Source: Helicobacter sp. MIT 21-1697
Lineage (GTDB): Bacteria; Campylobacterota; Campylobacteria; Campylobacterales; Helicobacteraceae
Reading direction: 5' to 3'
DNA: 64,000 nt
Assembly (NCBI RefSeq): GCF_026241255.1
Contig: NZ_JAPHNC010000003.1
Location: 124,001 to 188,000 of the forward strand
Part shown: positions 8,842 to 16,769 of the stretch, piece by piece
Layout: the number at the start of each line of letters is the position of its first letter
How positions within the stretch are numbered: the stretch's first letter is position 1
Program-made: the position numbers and the translations under genes
The notes under the pieces: model-generated
Databases searched by the model: none
Seen by the model: the letters and a program-made list of their open reading frames with translations, nothing else
Told to the model about the DNA's origin: nothing

Positions 8842-11532
8842 ATGGCGCAATATGATGTGAGAGAGCAATATCTTGATTTTTTTGCTTCTAAAGCCCATAA
8901 GGTTTATGATTCTATGCCACTTGTGCCAGATGATGCGAGTTTGCTTTTTACAAATGCAGGTATGGTGCAGTTTAAAGATATTTTTACAGGCAAGATTCCC
9001 ACTCCCACTCCTCCAAGAGCGACAAGCTCACAGCTATGTATCCGCGCAGGAGGAAAGCATAATGACTTAGAAAATGTCGGCTATACCGCGCGCCACCACA
9101 CACTTTTTGAAATGCTAGGTAATTTTAGCTTTGGAGATTATTTTAAAAAAGAAGCAATCGCCTATGCGTGGGCATTTGTAACGCAAGTTTTGGGCTTTAG
9201 CAAAGATGTGTTGTATGTAACAATCCACGAAAGCGATGATGAAGCCTATGAGCTATGGTGCGAACACATTGAGCCAAGCCGCATAAAAAGAATGGGCGAT
9301 AAGGATAACTTTTGGCAAATGGGCGATAGCGGACCTTGCGGACCTTGTAGTGAGATTTATGTAGATCAAGGCGCAGAATTTTTCCATTCAAGCGAGGATT
9401 ATTTTGGCGGCGAGGGAGATAGATTCTTAGAAATATGGAATCTTGTGTTTATGCAATATGAGCAAAAAGATGGGGTAAGGACACCATTACCAAAGCCAAG
9501 CATTGATACAGGAATGGGATTAGAGCGCGTGGTAGCACTCAAAGAGGGCAAGATAAATAATTTTGATACTTCACTTTTTGCACCATTGATGAAAGTGATA
9601 GAAAAACTCACAGGCAAGAGATATTATCACGATGATGAGATGAGGGATAAACACGATTGGGCACAAGCAGAACTTGATTCTATTATGCACATTCAAGCCT
9701 CCTTTCGCGTGATAGCTGACCACGCTAGAAGTGTGGCATTTTTGCTTGCACAAGGAGTGAATTTTGATAAAGAGGGGCGCGGCTATGTCTTGCGTAGAAT
9801 CTTACGCCGCGCAGTGCGACACGGCTATTTGTTGGGACTAAAAAAGCCATTTTTATGCGAAGTTGTAGAGGTGGTGTGTGAATCTATGGGAGGGCATTAT
9901 AGCTATTTGCAAGAGCGCAAAGCAGCGATTAAGGAGCAATGCAAAGCGGAGGAAGAGCGATTTTTTGAAACCATAGAATCAGGAATGGCACTCTTTAGTG
10001 CAGAGTTAGAAAATCTAACAGGGGATTCAACCAAAGAGACAACACAATTATTTAGCGGCGAGGTGGCGTTTAAACTCTATGATACCTATGGCTTTCCGCT
10101 TGATTTAACACAAGATATGCTACGAGAGAATCATATAAGCGTGGATATGCGAAGCTTTGAGCGATGTATGAATGAGCAAAAATCGCGTTCTAAAGCGAGT
10201 TGGAAGGGAAGTGGAGATACTTTAAAAGAGGGCGATTTTAATGTGCTCTTGAGTACATTTGGACAAAATAAATTTGTCGGTTATGATAAAATGAGCGAAT
10301 CTTGCAAGATTCAGGCTTTGCTAGATACTCATTTTAGAATAGTGGATACTTTAGAACCTAATTCTCAAGGTTGGGTAATGCTTAATGCTACGCCTTTTTA
10401 TCCCGAATCTGGTGGTCCTGTGGGAGATAAGGGTGCATTGTATTCTACAAATAGGATTTTAGAATCTGCTCAAGCGCAGAAATTTGCGCAAGTGCTAGAT
10501 ACACAAAAATTCTTTGGGCTTAATCTCTCTAAGATAGAAACTCTAAGTGCTCTAAAGACAGGGCAGGAAGTCGTAGCAGAGGTAGATTGTGCGCGTTTTG
10601 AGATTATCAAACATCACTCGGCTACGCATTTATTGCATTTAGCATTGCGCACGATTTTAGGCTCACATATCGCTCAAGCAGGTAGTCTTGTGCAGTCTCA
10701 TCGTTTGCGCTTTGACTTCTCGCACCCAAAGGCTCTAAGCGGTGATGAGATAGCGCGTATTGAAAGCTTTGTCAATGAGCAGATTCTGCAAGCAAATAGA
10801 CAATTATGCGAGAATATGGATATACAAGCGGCAAAGCAAAAGGGTGCGATGGCACTTTTTGGCGAAAAATATGGCGATATTGTGCGTGTGGTGAGTTTTG
10901 GAGATTCTATTGAGCTGTGCGGTGGGATTCACGTGAGTAATACTGCTGAAATTGGGAGTTTTTATATTATTAAAGAATCTGGTGTAAGCAGTGGGGTGCG
11001 CCGAATAGAAGCAGTGTGTGGAGCGGCAGCATATCATTATGGTAAAAATGCACTCAATGAAATCGCACACGCAAAGGAATTACTCAAAGCACAAGATGTC
11101 GCACAAGGCATTATAAAGCTTAAAAATCAACTCATTGAGGCAAAAGAGAGAGCAAGTAAAGCAAAGCAAAGTGTGAAAAGTCTTGATTATGAGGAGATAA
11201 ATGGTGTGAGGCTGATTGTACTTAAACTTGATTCTGTGGATGCAAATGAGGCAAAAGAAATGGTAGATAGGAGTAAAAATGAAAATGAAAGCGTAGCCAT
11301 TTTGCTTCTGAGTGAATCTGAAAACAAAATAAACATTATCGCAGGAGTGAAAAACGCACCACTTAAAGCTGGAGCGTGGGTGAGAGAAGTCGCACAGATT
11401 CTAGGCGGCAATGGCGGGGGTAGAGATGACTTTGCCACTGCTGGAGGCAAGGATATAAGTAAGATTAATGAGGCGCTAGATATAGCAAAAGGCGTGGCAA
11501 GGGAAATTTTACATAAAGAAATAAAAAGATAA
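8842..11532 (+). CDS. alaS: Alanyl-tRNA synthetase
   Basis: 896-residue class II synthetase that charges tRNA-Ala. The catalytic domain has the start [17 protein letters not shown], motif 2 around [17 protein letters not shown] and motif 3 with DTGMGLERV. Next come the tRNA-recognition domain, the editing domain with [13 protein letters not shown] and [15 protein letters not shown] (zinc-binding His/Cys residues that clear Ser/Gly mischarging), and a C-terminal DHHA1 domain ending [15 protein letters not shown]. It is about 50 residues longer than the H. pylori protein as I remember it; the extra length appears spread through the middle. AAAGGA precedes the ATG. Confidence 0.97.
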   Translation: MAQYDVREQYLDFFASKAHKVYDSMPLVPDDASLLFTNAGMVQFKDIFTGKIPTPTPPRATSSQLCIRAGGKHNDLENVGYTARHHTLFEMLGNFSFGDYFKKEAIAYAWAFVTQVLGFSKDVLYVTIHESDDEAYELWCEHIEPSRIKRMGDKDNFWQMGDSGPCGPCSEIYVDQGAEFFHSSEDYFGGEGDRFLEIWNLVFMQYEQKDGVRTPLPKPSIDTGMGLERVVALKEGKINNFDTSLFAPLMKVIEKLTGKRYYHDDEMRDKHDWAQAELDSIMHIQASFRVIADHARSVAFLLAQGVNFDKEGRGYVLRRILRRAVRHGYLLGLKKPFLCEVVEVVCESMGGHYSYLQERKAAIKEQCKAEEERFFETIESGMALFSAELENLTGDSTKETTQLFSGEVAFKLYDTYGFPLDLTQDMLRENHISVDMRSFERCMNEQKSRSKASWKGSGDTLKEGDFNVLLSTFGQNKFVGYDKMSESCKIQALLDTHFRIVDTLEPNSQGWVMLNATPFYPESGGPVGDKGALYSTNRILESAQAQKFAQVLDTQKFFGLNLSKIETLSALKTGQEVVAEVDCARFEIIKHHSATHLLHLALRTILGSHIAQAGSLVQSHRLRFDFSHPKALSGDEIARIESFVNEQILQANRQLCENMDIQAAKQKGAMALFGEKYGDIVRVVSFGDSIELCGGIHVSNTAEIGSFYIIKESGVSSGVRRIEAVCGAAAYHYGKNALNEIAHAKELLKAQDVAQGIIKLKNQLIEAKERASKAKQSVKSLDYEEINGVRLIVLKLDSVDANEAKEMVDRSKNENESVAILLLSESENKINIIAGVKNAPLKAGAWVREVAQILGGNGGGRDDFATAGGKDISKINEALDIAKGVAREILHKEIKR

Positions 11533-11560
11533 AATACAAAAGTTAAATAAAGGAGATTAT

Positions 11561-12466
11561 ATGTTGATTTTTGGATTAGTTGTGTTGATTTTGTGTGGGG
11601 TGGTATTATTCTTTGGAGTAAAAATTATCTCACAAACAGATATTGCTATTGTAGAACGATTAGGGAGATTCCATAGAGTGCTTGATGGAGGCTTTCATTT
11701 TATTATTCCTGTGATTGATAGAGTGGGCGCGGTAGTAAGTGCAAGGGAACAAATGATAGATATTGGGCGACAGCAGGTGATTACCAAAGATAATGTAAAT
11801 ATTAATATTGATGGTATTGTGTTTTTAAAGGTATTTGATGCGAAATCTGCCGTGTATAGCGTGAATGATTATAAAAATGCGATTGCAAATCTTGCCACTA
11901 CAACGCTTAGAGGCGAAATAGGGCGGATTAATCTTGATGATTCTCTTTCATCGCGTGATAGGCTCAATGCTGCCCTGCAAGTTGCACTCGGCGATGCAGC
12001 AAATAATTGGGGTGTAAAAATTATGCGTGTAGAAATTAGTGAAATATCTGTGCCAAGGGATATTGAGGCAGCTATGAATCTACAAATGAAAGCAGAGAGG
12101 GAAAAAAGAGCCATTGAATTGAAAGCTCAAGCAGAAAAAGAAGCACTTATTCGCAATGCTGAAGCTCTCAAGCAAGAAAAAGTGCTTCAAGCTGAAGCCA
12201 TTGAGCGTATGGCAGATGCGAAAAAATATGAGCAAATTGCACTTGCGCAGGGACAAAGCGATGCTATGGAGCTTATCGCTACTCAAATGGCAAAAAACGC
12301 ACAAGCAGCGGAGTTTTTGCTTACAAAAGAGCGTATAAATGCATTCAATGAGCTTTCAAAGAATCCAAGCAAAGATAAGGTCATTATTCCTTATGAGACA
12401 AGCGAATTTATTGGCGGACTTAGTGTGATTAGCGACTTTTTAGGGTCAAAAAAAACTACTCAATAA
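11561..12466 (+). CDS. SPFH/Band 7 (stomatin/paraslipin, QmcA-like) membrane protein
   Basis: 301-residue membrane scaffold protein. One N-terminal helix (residues 1-24) is followed by the Band 7 domain (QTDIAIVERLGRFHRVLDGGFHFIIP, then NINIDGIVFLKVFDAKSAVYSV) and a long Ala/Glu/Lys coiled coil (about 165-230, KAEREKRAIELKAQAEKEALIRNAEALKQ in part). Such proteins form large rings in lipid microdomains and are regularly paired with an NfeD protein, as here 23 bases downstream. AAAGGAG precedes the ATG, and the pair lies just after alaS. Confidence 0.9.
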   Translation: MLIFGLVVLILCGVVLFFGVKIISQTDIAIVERLGRFHRVLDGGFHFIIPVIDRVGAVVSAREQMIDIGRQQVITKDNVNINIDGIVFLKVFDAKSAVYSVNDYKNAIANLATTTLRGEIGRINLDDSLSSRDRLNAALQVALGDAANNWGVKIMRVEISEISVPRDIEAAMNLQMKAEREKRAIELKAQAEKEALIRNAEALKQEKVLQAEAIERMADAKKYEQIALAQGQSDAMELIATQMAKNAQAAEFLLTKERINAFNELSKNPSKDKVIIPYETSEFIGGLSVISDFLGSKKTTQ

Positions 12467-12489
12467 TCTCACACGCATAAGGAGGAGAT

Positions 12490-12951
12490 ATGTCGGCTCT
12501 CTTGTTGCTAGGTATGGGTATTGCTGTGATAATAGCTGAAATATTTTTTGGGTCGTTTTTTCTTTTATTTGTGGGTATAGGGCTACTTATCACTGCTGGC
12601 ATTGAATCTATTGTTGGTTTTCAAACATTTGGTAATCCTTTTGTGTGGCAATCTTTGAGCATTTGTGCGTTTTCGCTTATTTCACTTATGGCATTAAGGA
12701 AACCTATAAAATCGTGGTTTAATCACTCGCAAGTCTATACAGATGATTTTCAAAGCGGTGGCGTAGGTGAAATACGACAGGGAATGGTATATTTCAAGGG
12801 CACTTTGTGGGCGTATGAAGTGCTAGATTCTCATAAAAATGCAACATCTTGCAAAGATATGCAATCTAGTGCGGATTGTGTAGCCTTGCAAGAGGGAGGC
12901 AAGGTTAAGGTGCTAGAGATTAGGGATAATAAGGTGATTATTCAACCGTAA
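12490..12951 (+). CDS. NfeD-family membrane protein
   Basis: 153-residue short-form NfeD protein. Two or three hydrophobic helices occupy residues 1-70 (LLLGMGIAVIIAEIFFGSFFLLFVGIG). A C-terminal OB-fold-like domain follows, with GGVGEIRQGMVYFKGTLWAYE and the typical end EGGKVKVLEIRDNKVIIQP. A Cys/Asp-rich insert (SCKDMQSSADC) interrupts the OB domain. NfeD proteins work with SPFH partners, the gene just upstream. AAGGAGGAG precedes the ATG. The end overlaps the convergent glmS by 14 bases. Confidence 0.87.
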   Translation: MSALLLLGMGIAVIIAEIFFGSFFLLFVGIGLLITAGIESIVGFQTFGNPFVWQSLSICAFSLISLMALRKPIKSWFNHSQVYTDDFQSGGVGEIRQGMVYFKGTLWAYEVLDSHKNATSCKDMQSSADCVALQEGGKVKVLEIRDNKVIIQP

Positions 12952-14734
12952 CGCTTTTTGCAAGGTTACGTGGCATATCTACATCGTTGCCCAATCGGAT
13001 TGCCACTTCAAGTGCGAAAAGCTGAAGCACTACCATCATTGCAAAAAACTCTTCCATATAGCTTTGACAAGGTGAGATGAGAATCATATCATCAATGCCC
13101 TTAATAGAATGCGCACTTACTGCACAAATAGTTGCATCACGCGCACTTAACTCCTCTACATTGCTTTTAATCTTATCAAAAAGCAAATGTGTAGGCATAA
13201 GAGCAAGGGTAAAAAGTTCAGAATCTGCTAATGCAATAGGTCCGTGCTTCATTTCTCCACTTGGATAACCCTCTGCGTGAAGATAGCTAATCTCTTTGAG
13301 CTTAAGTGCGCCCTCAAGTGCGAGAGGATAAAATACATCTCGTCCAATAAAGAAAAATCCGTGTCCGTGCAAATATCGCTTTGAGAGACGTTTAATGTGC
13401 TCGTGCATATCAGATTGCACATAGGTTTTTTTTGCTGAAGTTACCATTTGTGCGATATGTGTTTCAAGCTCTTTTTGTGTGATATGTCCGCGTATTTTGC
13501 CTATATACACGCTTAGAATCCACAGCAACATCATTTGTGTAGCAAATGCCTTTGTGCTTGCTACACCTTTTTCAATCCCTGCGCGCGTGAGCAAAGAAAC
13601 ATCAGATTCTCTCACAATAGAGCTATTATCCACATTGCAAATACACAGGCTTTTTAAGCCATTTTTTTTTGCGAGTTTGAGGGCTTCAAGCGTATCAGCA
13701 GTTTCGCCACTTTGGGAGATGACGATAAAAAGTTCATTTGTATTCATCACAGGTTGGGCATAGCGAAATTCACTTGCAATAAGCACATTTGTTTTTATTT
13801 TTGCAAGTCGTTCAAAGAGGTATTTTGCGCTTAATCCCGCGTGATAGCTTGTCCCACACGCACAAATATTAATACTTTGTATATCATCAAAAAAGTGAGG
13901 TTGTATTTCATTGAGGATAATATCTCCCTCGCTCACACGTCCCATCATCGTTTCAAGGAGAACTTTGTGTTGCTCATAGATTTCTTTTTCCATAAAGTAG
14001 CGATACCCTTCTTTTTGCGCATAGCCTTTAGTGGTTTCTAGTTTTTTTGCATTTTTAAGTGTGTTAAATGCGCCAAGTTTCATCACGCCCATATCGCCAT
14101 CTTGCAGATATACTACACTTTCTGCAAGCCCGATAAGTGGCGCATCAGAGCTTGCGAAATAAATTTCATCTTCTTTTGTTGCACTCCTGCCAATAATAAG
14201 CGGTGAGCCATTTTTGGCATAAAAGATACAATCAGGTGCTTTTTTGGTAATGAGTAAAATAGCAAAAGCACCCTTAAGCTGTGCAATAGTTGCTTCAAAG
14301 GCTTGAAGAGCATCTGCAAAAGTTTTTGTATATTCCTCAAATAAATGCACAATCACTTCAGTATCCGTTTGCGAGAGGAAAGTATGCCCTTTTTGCTCCA
14401 AAGCACTTTTAATTTCTTGATAGTTTTCAATAATGCCATTATGCACGACATTGCTAAAAGCGGCGATATGAGGGTGAGCGTTTGCTTCAGTAGGTTTGCC
14501 GTGTGTAGCCCAACGCGTATGTCCGATACTCACGCCAAAATCTAGGGAACTAAAATCTTTGCATTTAGATTCTAAATTGCTTAATTTACCCACAGAGCGA
14601 AAAGTTTGCAATTCATTTTGACTTAACACCGCAATTCCTGCACTATCATAACCACGATATTCTAGCTCCTTTAAGCCATTTAAAAGAATCTGTTTTTTTT
14701 CATCTCGCCCAATATAGCCTACAATACCGCACAT
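12938..14734 (-). CDS. glmS: Glutamine-fructose-6-phosphate aminotransferase GlmS
   Basis: 598-residue enzyme making glucosamine 6-phosphate, the entry to peptidoglycan and LPS amino sugars. N-terminal Ntn glutaminase domain with the nucleophile Cys2 in MCGIVGYIG and the signature GHTRWATHGKPTEANAHPH. Two SIS sugar-isomerase domains follow (ACGTSYHAGLSAKYLFE, SQSGETADTLEALK; then GRDVFYPLALEGALKLKEISYLHAEGYPSGEMKHGP), and the C-terminus DVDMPRNLAKSVTVE is the family consensus. AAGGAG precedes the ATG. No glmS ribozyme is apparent in the 90 bases upstream, as expected outside Gram-positives. Confidence 0.97.
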   Translation of the reverse strand: MCGIVGYIGRDEKKQILLNGLKELEYRGYDSAGIAVLSQNELQTFRSVGKLSNLESKCKDFSSLDFGVSIGHTRWATHGKPTEANAHPHIAAFSNVVHNGIIENYQEIKSALEQKGHTFLSQTDTEVIVHLFEEYTKTFADALQAFEATIAQLKGAFAILLITKKAPDCIFYAKNGSPLIIGRSATKEDEIYFASSDAPLIGLAESVVYLQDGDMGVMKLGAFNTLKNAKKLETTKGYAQKEGYRYFMEKEIYEQHKVLLETMMGRVSEGDIILNEIQPHFFDDIQSINICACGTSYHAGLSAKYLFERLAKIKTNVLIASEFRYAQPVMNTNELFIVISQSGETADTLEALKLAKKNGLKSLCICNVDNSSIVRESDVSLLTRAGIEKGVASTKAFATQMMLLWILSVYIGKIRGHITQKELETHIAQMVTSAKKTYVQSDMHEHIKRLSKRYLHGHGFFFIGRDVFYPLALEGALKLKEISYLHAEGYPSGEMKHGPIALADSELFTLALMPTHLLFDKIKSNVEELSARDATICAVSAHSIKGIDDMILISPCQSYMEEFFAMMVVLQLFALEVAIRLGNDVDMPRNLAKSVTVE

Positions 14735-14842
14735 TAGCTCTCCTTATAAAATTAATGTATTTTTTGCATATTTTACTATAAAATTATTCACGCATTATCA
14801 CACGATGAAGAGAATCTATTTGTATTGAGGAGCAAAGTATTT

Positions 14843-15694
14843 ATGAATAAATGGTGTATGTTGTATTTGTCTGTGGGGCTAAGTGGCGTATTTGGAGATT
14901 CATTACCCAATCTTATGCCCGAAGAAAACCAAAATAATAAAAAACATTATCTTTTGCTCTATCCACATAAGGCGGTATATATTTTGCCTTTTTATCATAG
15001 TTTGAGCGAACCTACTCCTAGTGAATCTGGTTTGCCAAATAAAGATACAGAAACTAAATTTCAATTTAGCTTTAAGCTTGCTGTGTTTAATGAGCTTTTC
15101 TCACCTTATGGATATTTTTATTTTGGTTATACGCAAACAGCGTGGTTTCAAAATTATAATCAAGCAGATTCTCGTCCCTTTAGAGATATAGATTATCAAC
15201 CTGAATTATTTTATAGTTATGAAGCCCCTATAAGCTTTTTAGGTGGTTCTTTTAAGGATATTTCTTTTGGATATAATCATATCTCAAATGGTGAGAGGGC
15301 ATTGCGCTCACGCACACAAAATCGTCTTTTGCTCAATATGCGATGGGAATATGACATAGCACCACAAAGTGTATTTGGTATGAGGCTTGGTGCGTGGGTG
15401 TATATAGGCAAACATTTAGATGGTTTTATGGCAGATAATCCTGATTTAACTCTTTATCGTGGGTATAATGATATAGGATTGTATTACAAGAGTAATCGTA
15501 ATTTGCTTGAATTGTATATGCGTCCGCCTATTGCGCGGAGATATTATCCGTATTTTGAGCTAGGTTATACATTGCGCGTAAGCAATAATGTAGGGCTTTA
15601 TGTCCAATATATAAATGGATATGGGGATAATATGTTTGAATACAAAATGCGCAGCGAACGCATAGGTGTAGGATTCCGATTATGGGACAAATGA
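14843..15694 (+). CDS. pldA: Outer-membrane phospholipase A1 (OMPLA)
   Basis: 283-residue outer-membrane beta-barrel phospholipase. Counting from ATG 14843 the catalytic residues fall at His146, Ser148 (NHISNG) and Asn160 (SRTQNRL), the same 2- and 14-residue offsets as His142/Ser144/Asn156 of E. coli PldA. A signal peptide covers about residues 1-18. The upstream in-frame TTG (14825) is rejected because GAGGAG lies inside that extension and suits ATG 14843. In H. pylori pldA is phase variable through a coding C tract; no such tract is present here, so it should be constitutively in frame. Confidence 0.93.
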   Translation: MNKWCMLYLSVGLSGVFGDSLPNLMPEENQNNKKHYLLLYPHKAVYILPFYHSLSEPTPSESGLPNKDTETKFQFSFKLAVFNELFSPYGYFYFGYTQTAWFQNYNQADSRPFRDIDYQPELFYSYEAPISFLGGSFKDISFGYNHISNGERALRSRTQNRLLLNMRWEYDIAPQSVFGMRLGAWVYIGKHLDGFMADNPDLTLYRGYNDIGLYYKSNRNLLELYMRPPIARRYYPYFELGYTLRVSNNVGLYVQYINGYGDNMFEYKMRSERIGVGFRLWDK

Positions 15695-15722
15695 TATATC
15701 TTATAGAAAACTTTTTCTTTAC

Positions 15723-15755
15723 TTGACTTTACAAAAAAAAAAAAAACGATATAAT
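15723..15755 (+). promoter_or_regulatory. Promoter with A14 tract as the -35/-10 spacer
   Basis: TTGACT (15723-15728, five of six matches to the sigma-70 -35 box) and TATAAT (15750-15755, perfect) are separated by 21 bases, of which 14 are a pure A run (15733-15746). The optimal spacer is about 17, so length change of the run would strongly alter promoter strength. It reads into the exported-protein gene at 15789. Confidence 0.65.
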
Positions 15756-15788
15756 TTTTTTTACTTTTTACAAAAACAGGAGGAAAAA

Positions 15789-16493
15789 ATGAAAGGTTGG
15801 TTACGATTGTGTGCTTTTATGTGCTGTATGAGTTTAGGAGTTTTTGCCGATGAGCAGGAGCGTGAAGTAGGAGAAGAGGTAAGCGGGACAGAATACCAAA
15901 AAGCAAAGGAAATAATTGCAAAACATCACAAAGTGGTGAATGCAAAGAGTGCAGATGAAAAAACAGGAATCCTTATAGGTATGAGTATCGGGGGAGGTTT
16001 GCCTTATAGTGGAAAAGAAACAGCGGGTGATAGTATCAGTTCAGCAGTTGTATCAGCAGGCATTATGGGAGGTTATCAGAAATTCTTTAGCCCACATTCA
16101 GGCATTCGCGCTTATGTGAGTTTGCATTCAGGCAAAGGATTTGCTTCATCAAAAGGAACTAATGATACTCCAGTAAAGCAAAGTTTTACAATGTTATCTC
16201 TTAATATTGATGGAATGGTGGGTATGAGCATTGGAGAAGATAAGACAAAAAGTCTTGGACTTATTGGAGGGCTTGGATATGCAGCACTTTCTTATGATGA
16301 TAATTTCTCTGGGCTTGATGGTTCTAAGTCTGGCGCAGTGGTTAATGTAGGAGTATTTTTCAGTGCAGGCAAACATCGCTTTGAGGCACTTGCAAAAATT
16401 TTGCCACTAGATTATGTCAATATGCAAAATGATGCAGGCAAAACATCTCTTACAAATGTTTTAGGAACGCTCGGCTATTCTTATGTCTTTTAA
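15789..16493 (+). CDS. Predicted outer-membrane beta-barrel protein of unknown function
   Basis: 234-residue exported protein. The signal peptide covers residues 1-20 or so (WLRLCAFMCCMSLGVFA, cleavage before DEQ). After a charged Glu/Lys-rich stretch (20-60) the rest alternates Gly-rich turns and short amphipathic strands (GILIGMSIGGGLPYSG, SLGLIGGLGYAAL) and ends in a terminal phenylalanine (LGYSYVF), as barrel proteins recognised by BamA do. ATG 15789 is preceded by AGGAGG; an upstream in-frame start would run through the A14 promoter tract. No family is recognised. Expression is probably set by the A14-spacer promoter. Confidence 0.75.
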   Translation: MKGWLRLCAFMCCMSLGVFADEQEREVGEEVSGTEYQKAKEIIAKHHKVVNAKSADEKTGILIGMSIGGGLPYSGKETAGDSISSAVVSAGIMGGYQKFFSPHSGIRAYVSLHSGKGFASSKGTNDTPVKQSFTMLSLNIDGMVGMSIGEDKTKSLGLIGGLGYAALSYDDNFSGLDGSKSGAVVNVGVFFSAGKHRFEALAKILPLDYVNMQNDAGKTSLTNVLGTLGYSYVF

Positions 16494-16495
16494 GA

Positions 16496-16560
16496 TAAAG
16501 CAACTCTTTTGCTTTAATGATTGAGAATCTCAAGTAGATTCTCAATATATTCTTACATTT
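16496..16560 (+). terminator. Hairpins after the barrel-protein gene
   Basis: A perfect 10-bp stem (TTGAGAATCT / AGATTCTCAA, loop CAAGT) lies at 16521-16545, preceded by a shorter AAAGCA/TGCTTT hairpin just after the stop codon. AT-rich but not purely T sequence follows, so an intrinsic terminator is likely rather than certain. Confidence 0.45.
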
Positions 16561-16578
16561 TTAGCTTCATTTTTTATT

Positions 16579-16612
16579 TTTTAACAAAAAAATAAAATTA
16601 CATATTGTATTT
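16579..16612 (+). repeat. First copy of a 34-bp direct repeat before metE
   Basis: Thirty-four bases (starting TTTTAACAAAAAAATAAAAT, ending ACATATTGTATTT) recur exactly at 16690-16723, 111 bases downstream. Both copies lie in the 276-base leader between the barrel-protein gene and metE. Confidence 0.85.
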
Positions 16613-16689
16613 GTTACTTTTTGTATCTTTTATAAAATGCTTATGACAAGGGCTTTAGAGCAGTTTTGGCCCATAAGATTCTCTAAAAG

Positions 16690-16723
16690 TTTTAACAAAA
16701 AAATAAAATTACATATTGTATTT
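16690..16723 (+). repeat. Second copy of the 34-bp direct repeat before metE
   Basis: Exact second copy of the 16579-16612 element, ending 47 bases before the metE start codon. The conserved ATATTG inside it could act as a -10 element or both copies as operators; neither is proven. Confidence 0.85.
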
Positions 16724-16769
16724 ATAAATTTTATGCGAAAATACAAAAATTTATTTCAAAGGAGATATG

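Noticed and set aside
12938-12951. Frameshift suspected at the nfeD/glmS junction
   Set aside because: Both proteins end in their family consensus; it is a simple convergent overlap.
14735-14842. glmS ribozyme or small RNA upstream of glmS
   Set aside because: The region is AT-rich with no recognisable ribozyme fold; it holds the divergent promoters only.
16494-16769. SAM riboswitch or T-box before metE
   Set aside because: The leader has no conserved riboswitch core; it shows only a terminator-like hairpin and the direct repeat.
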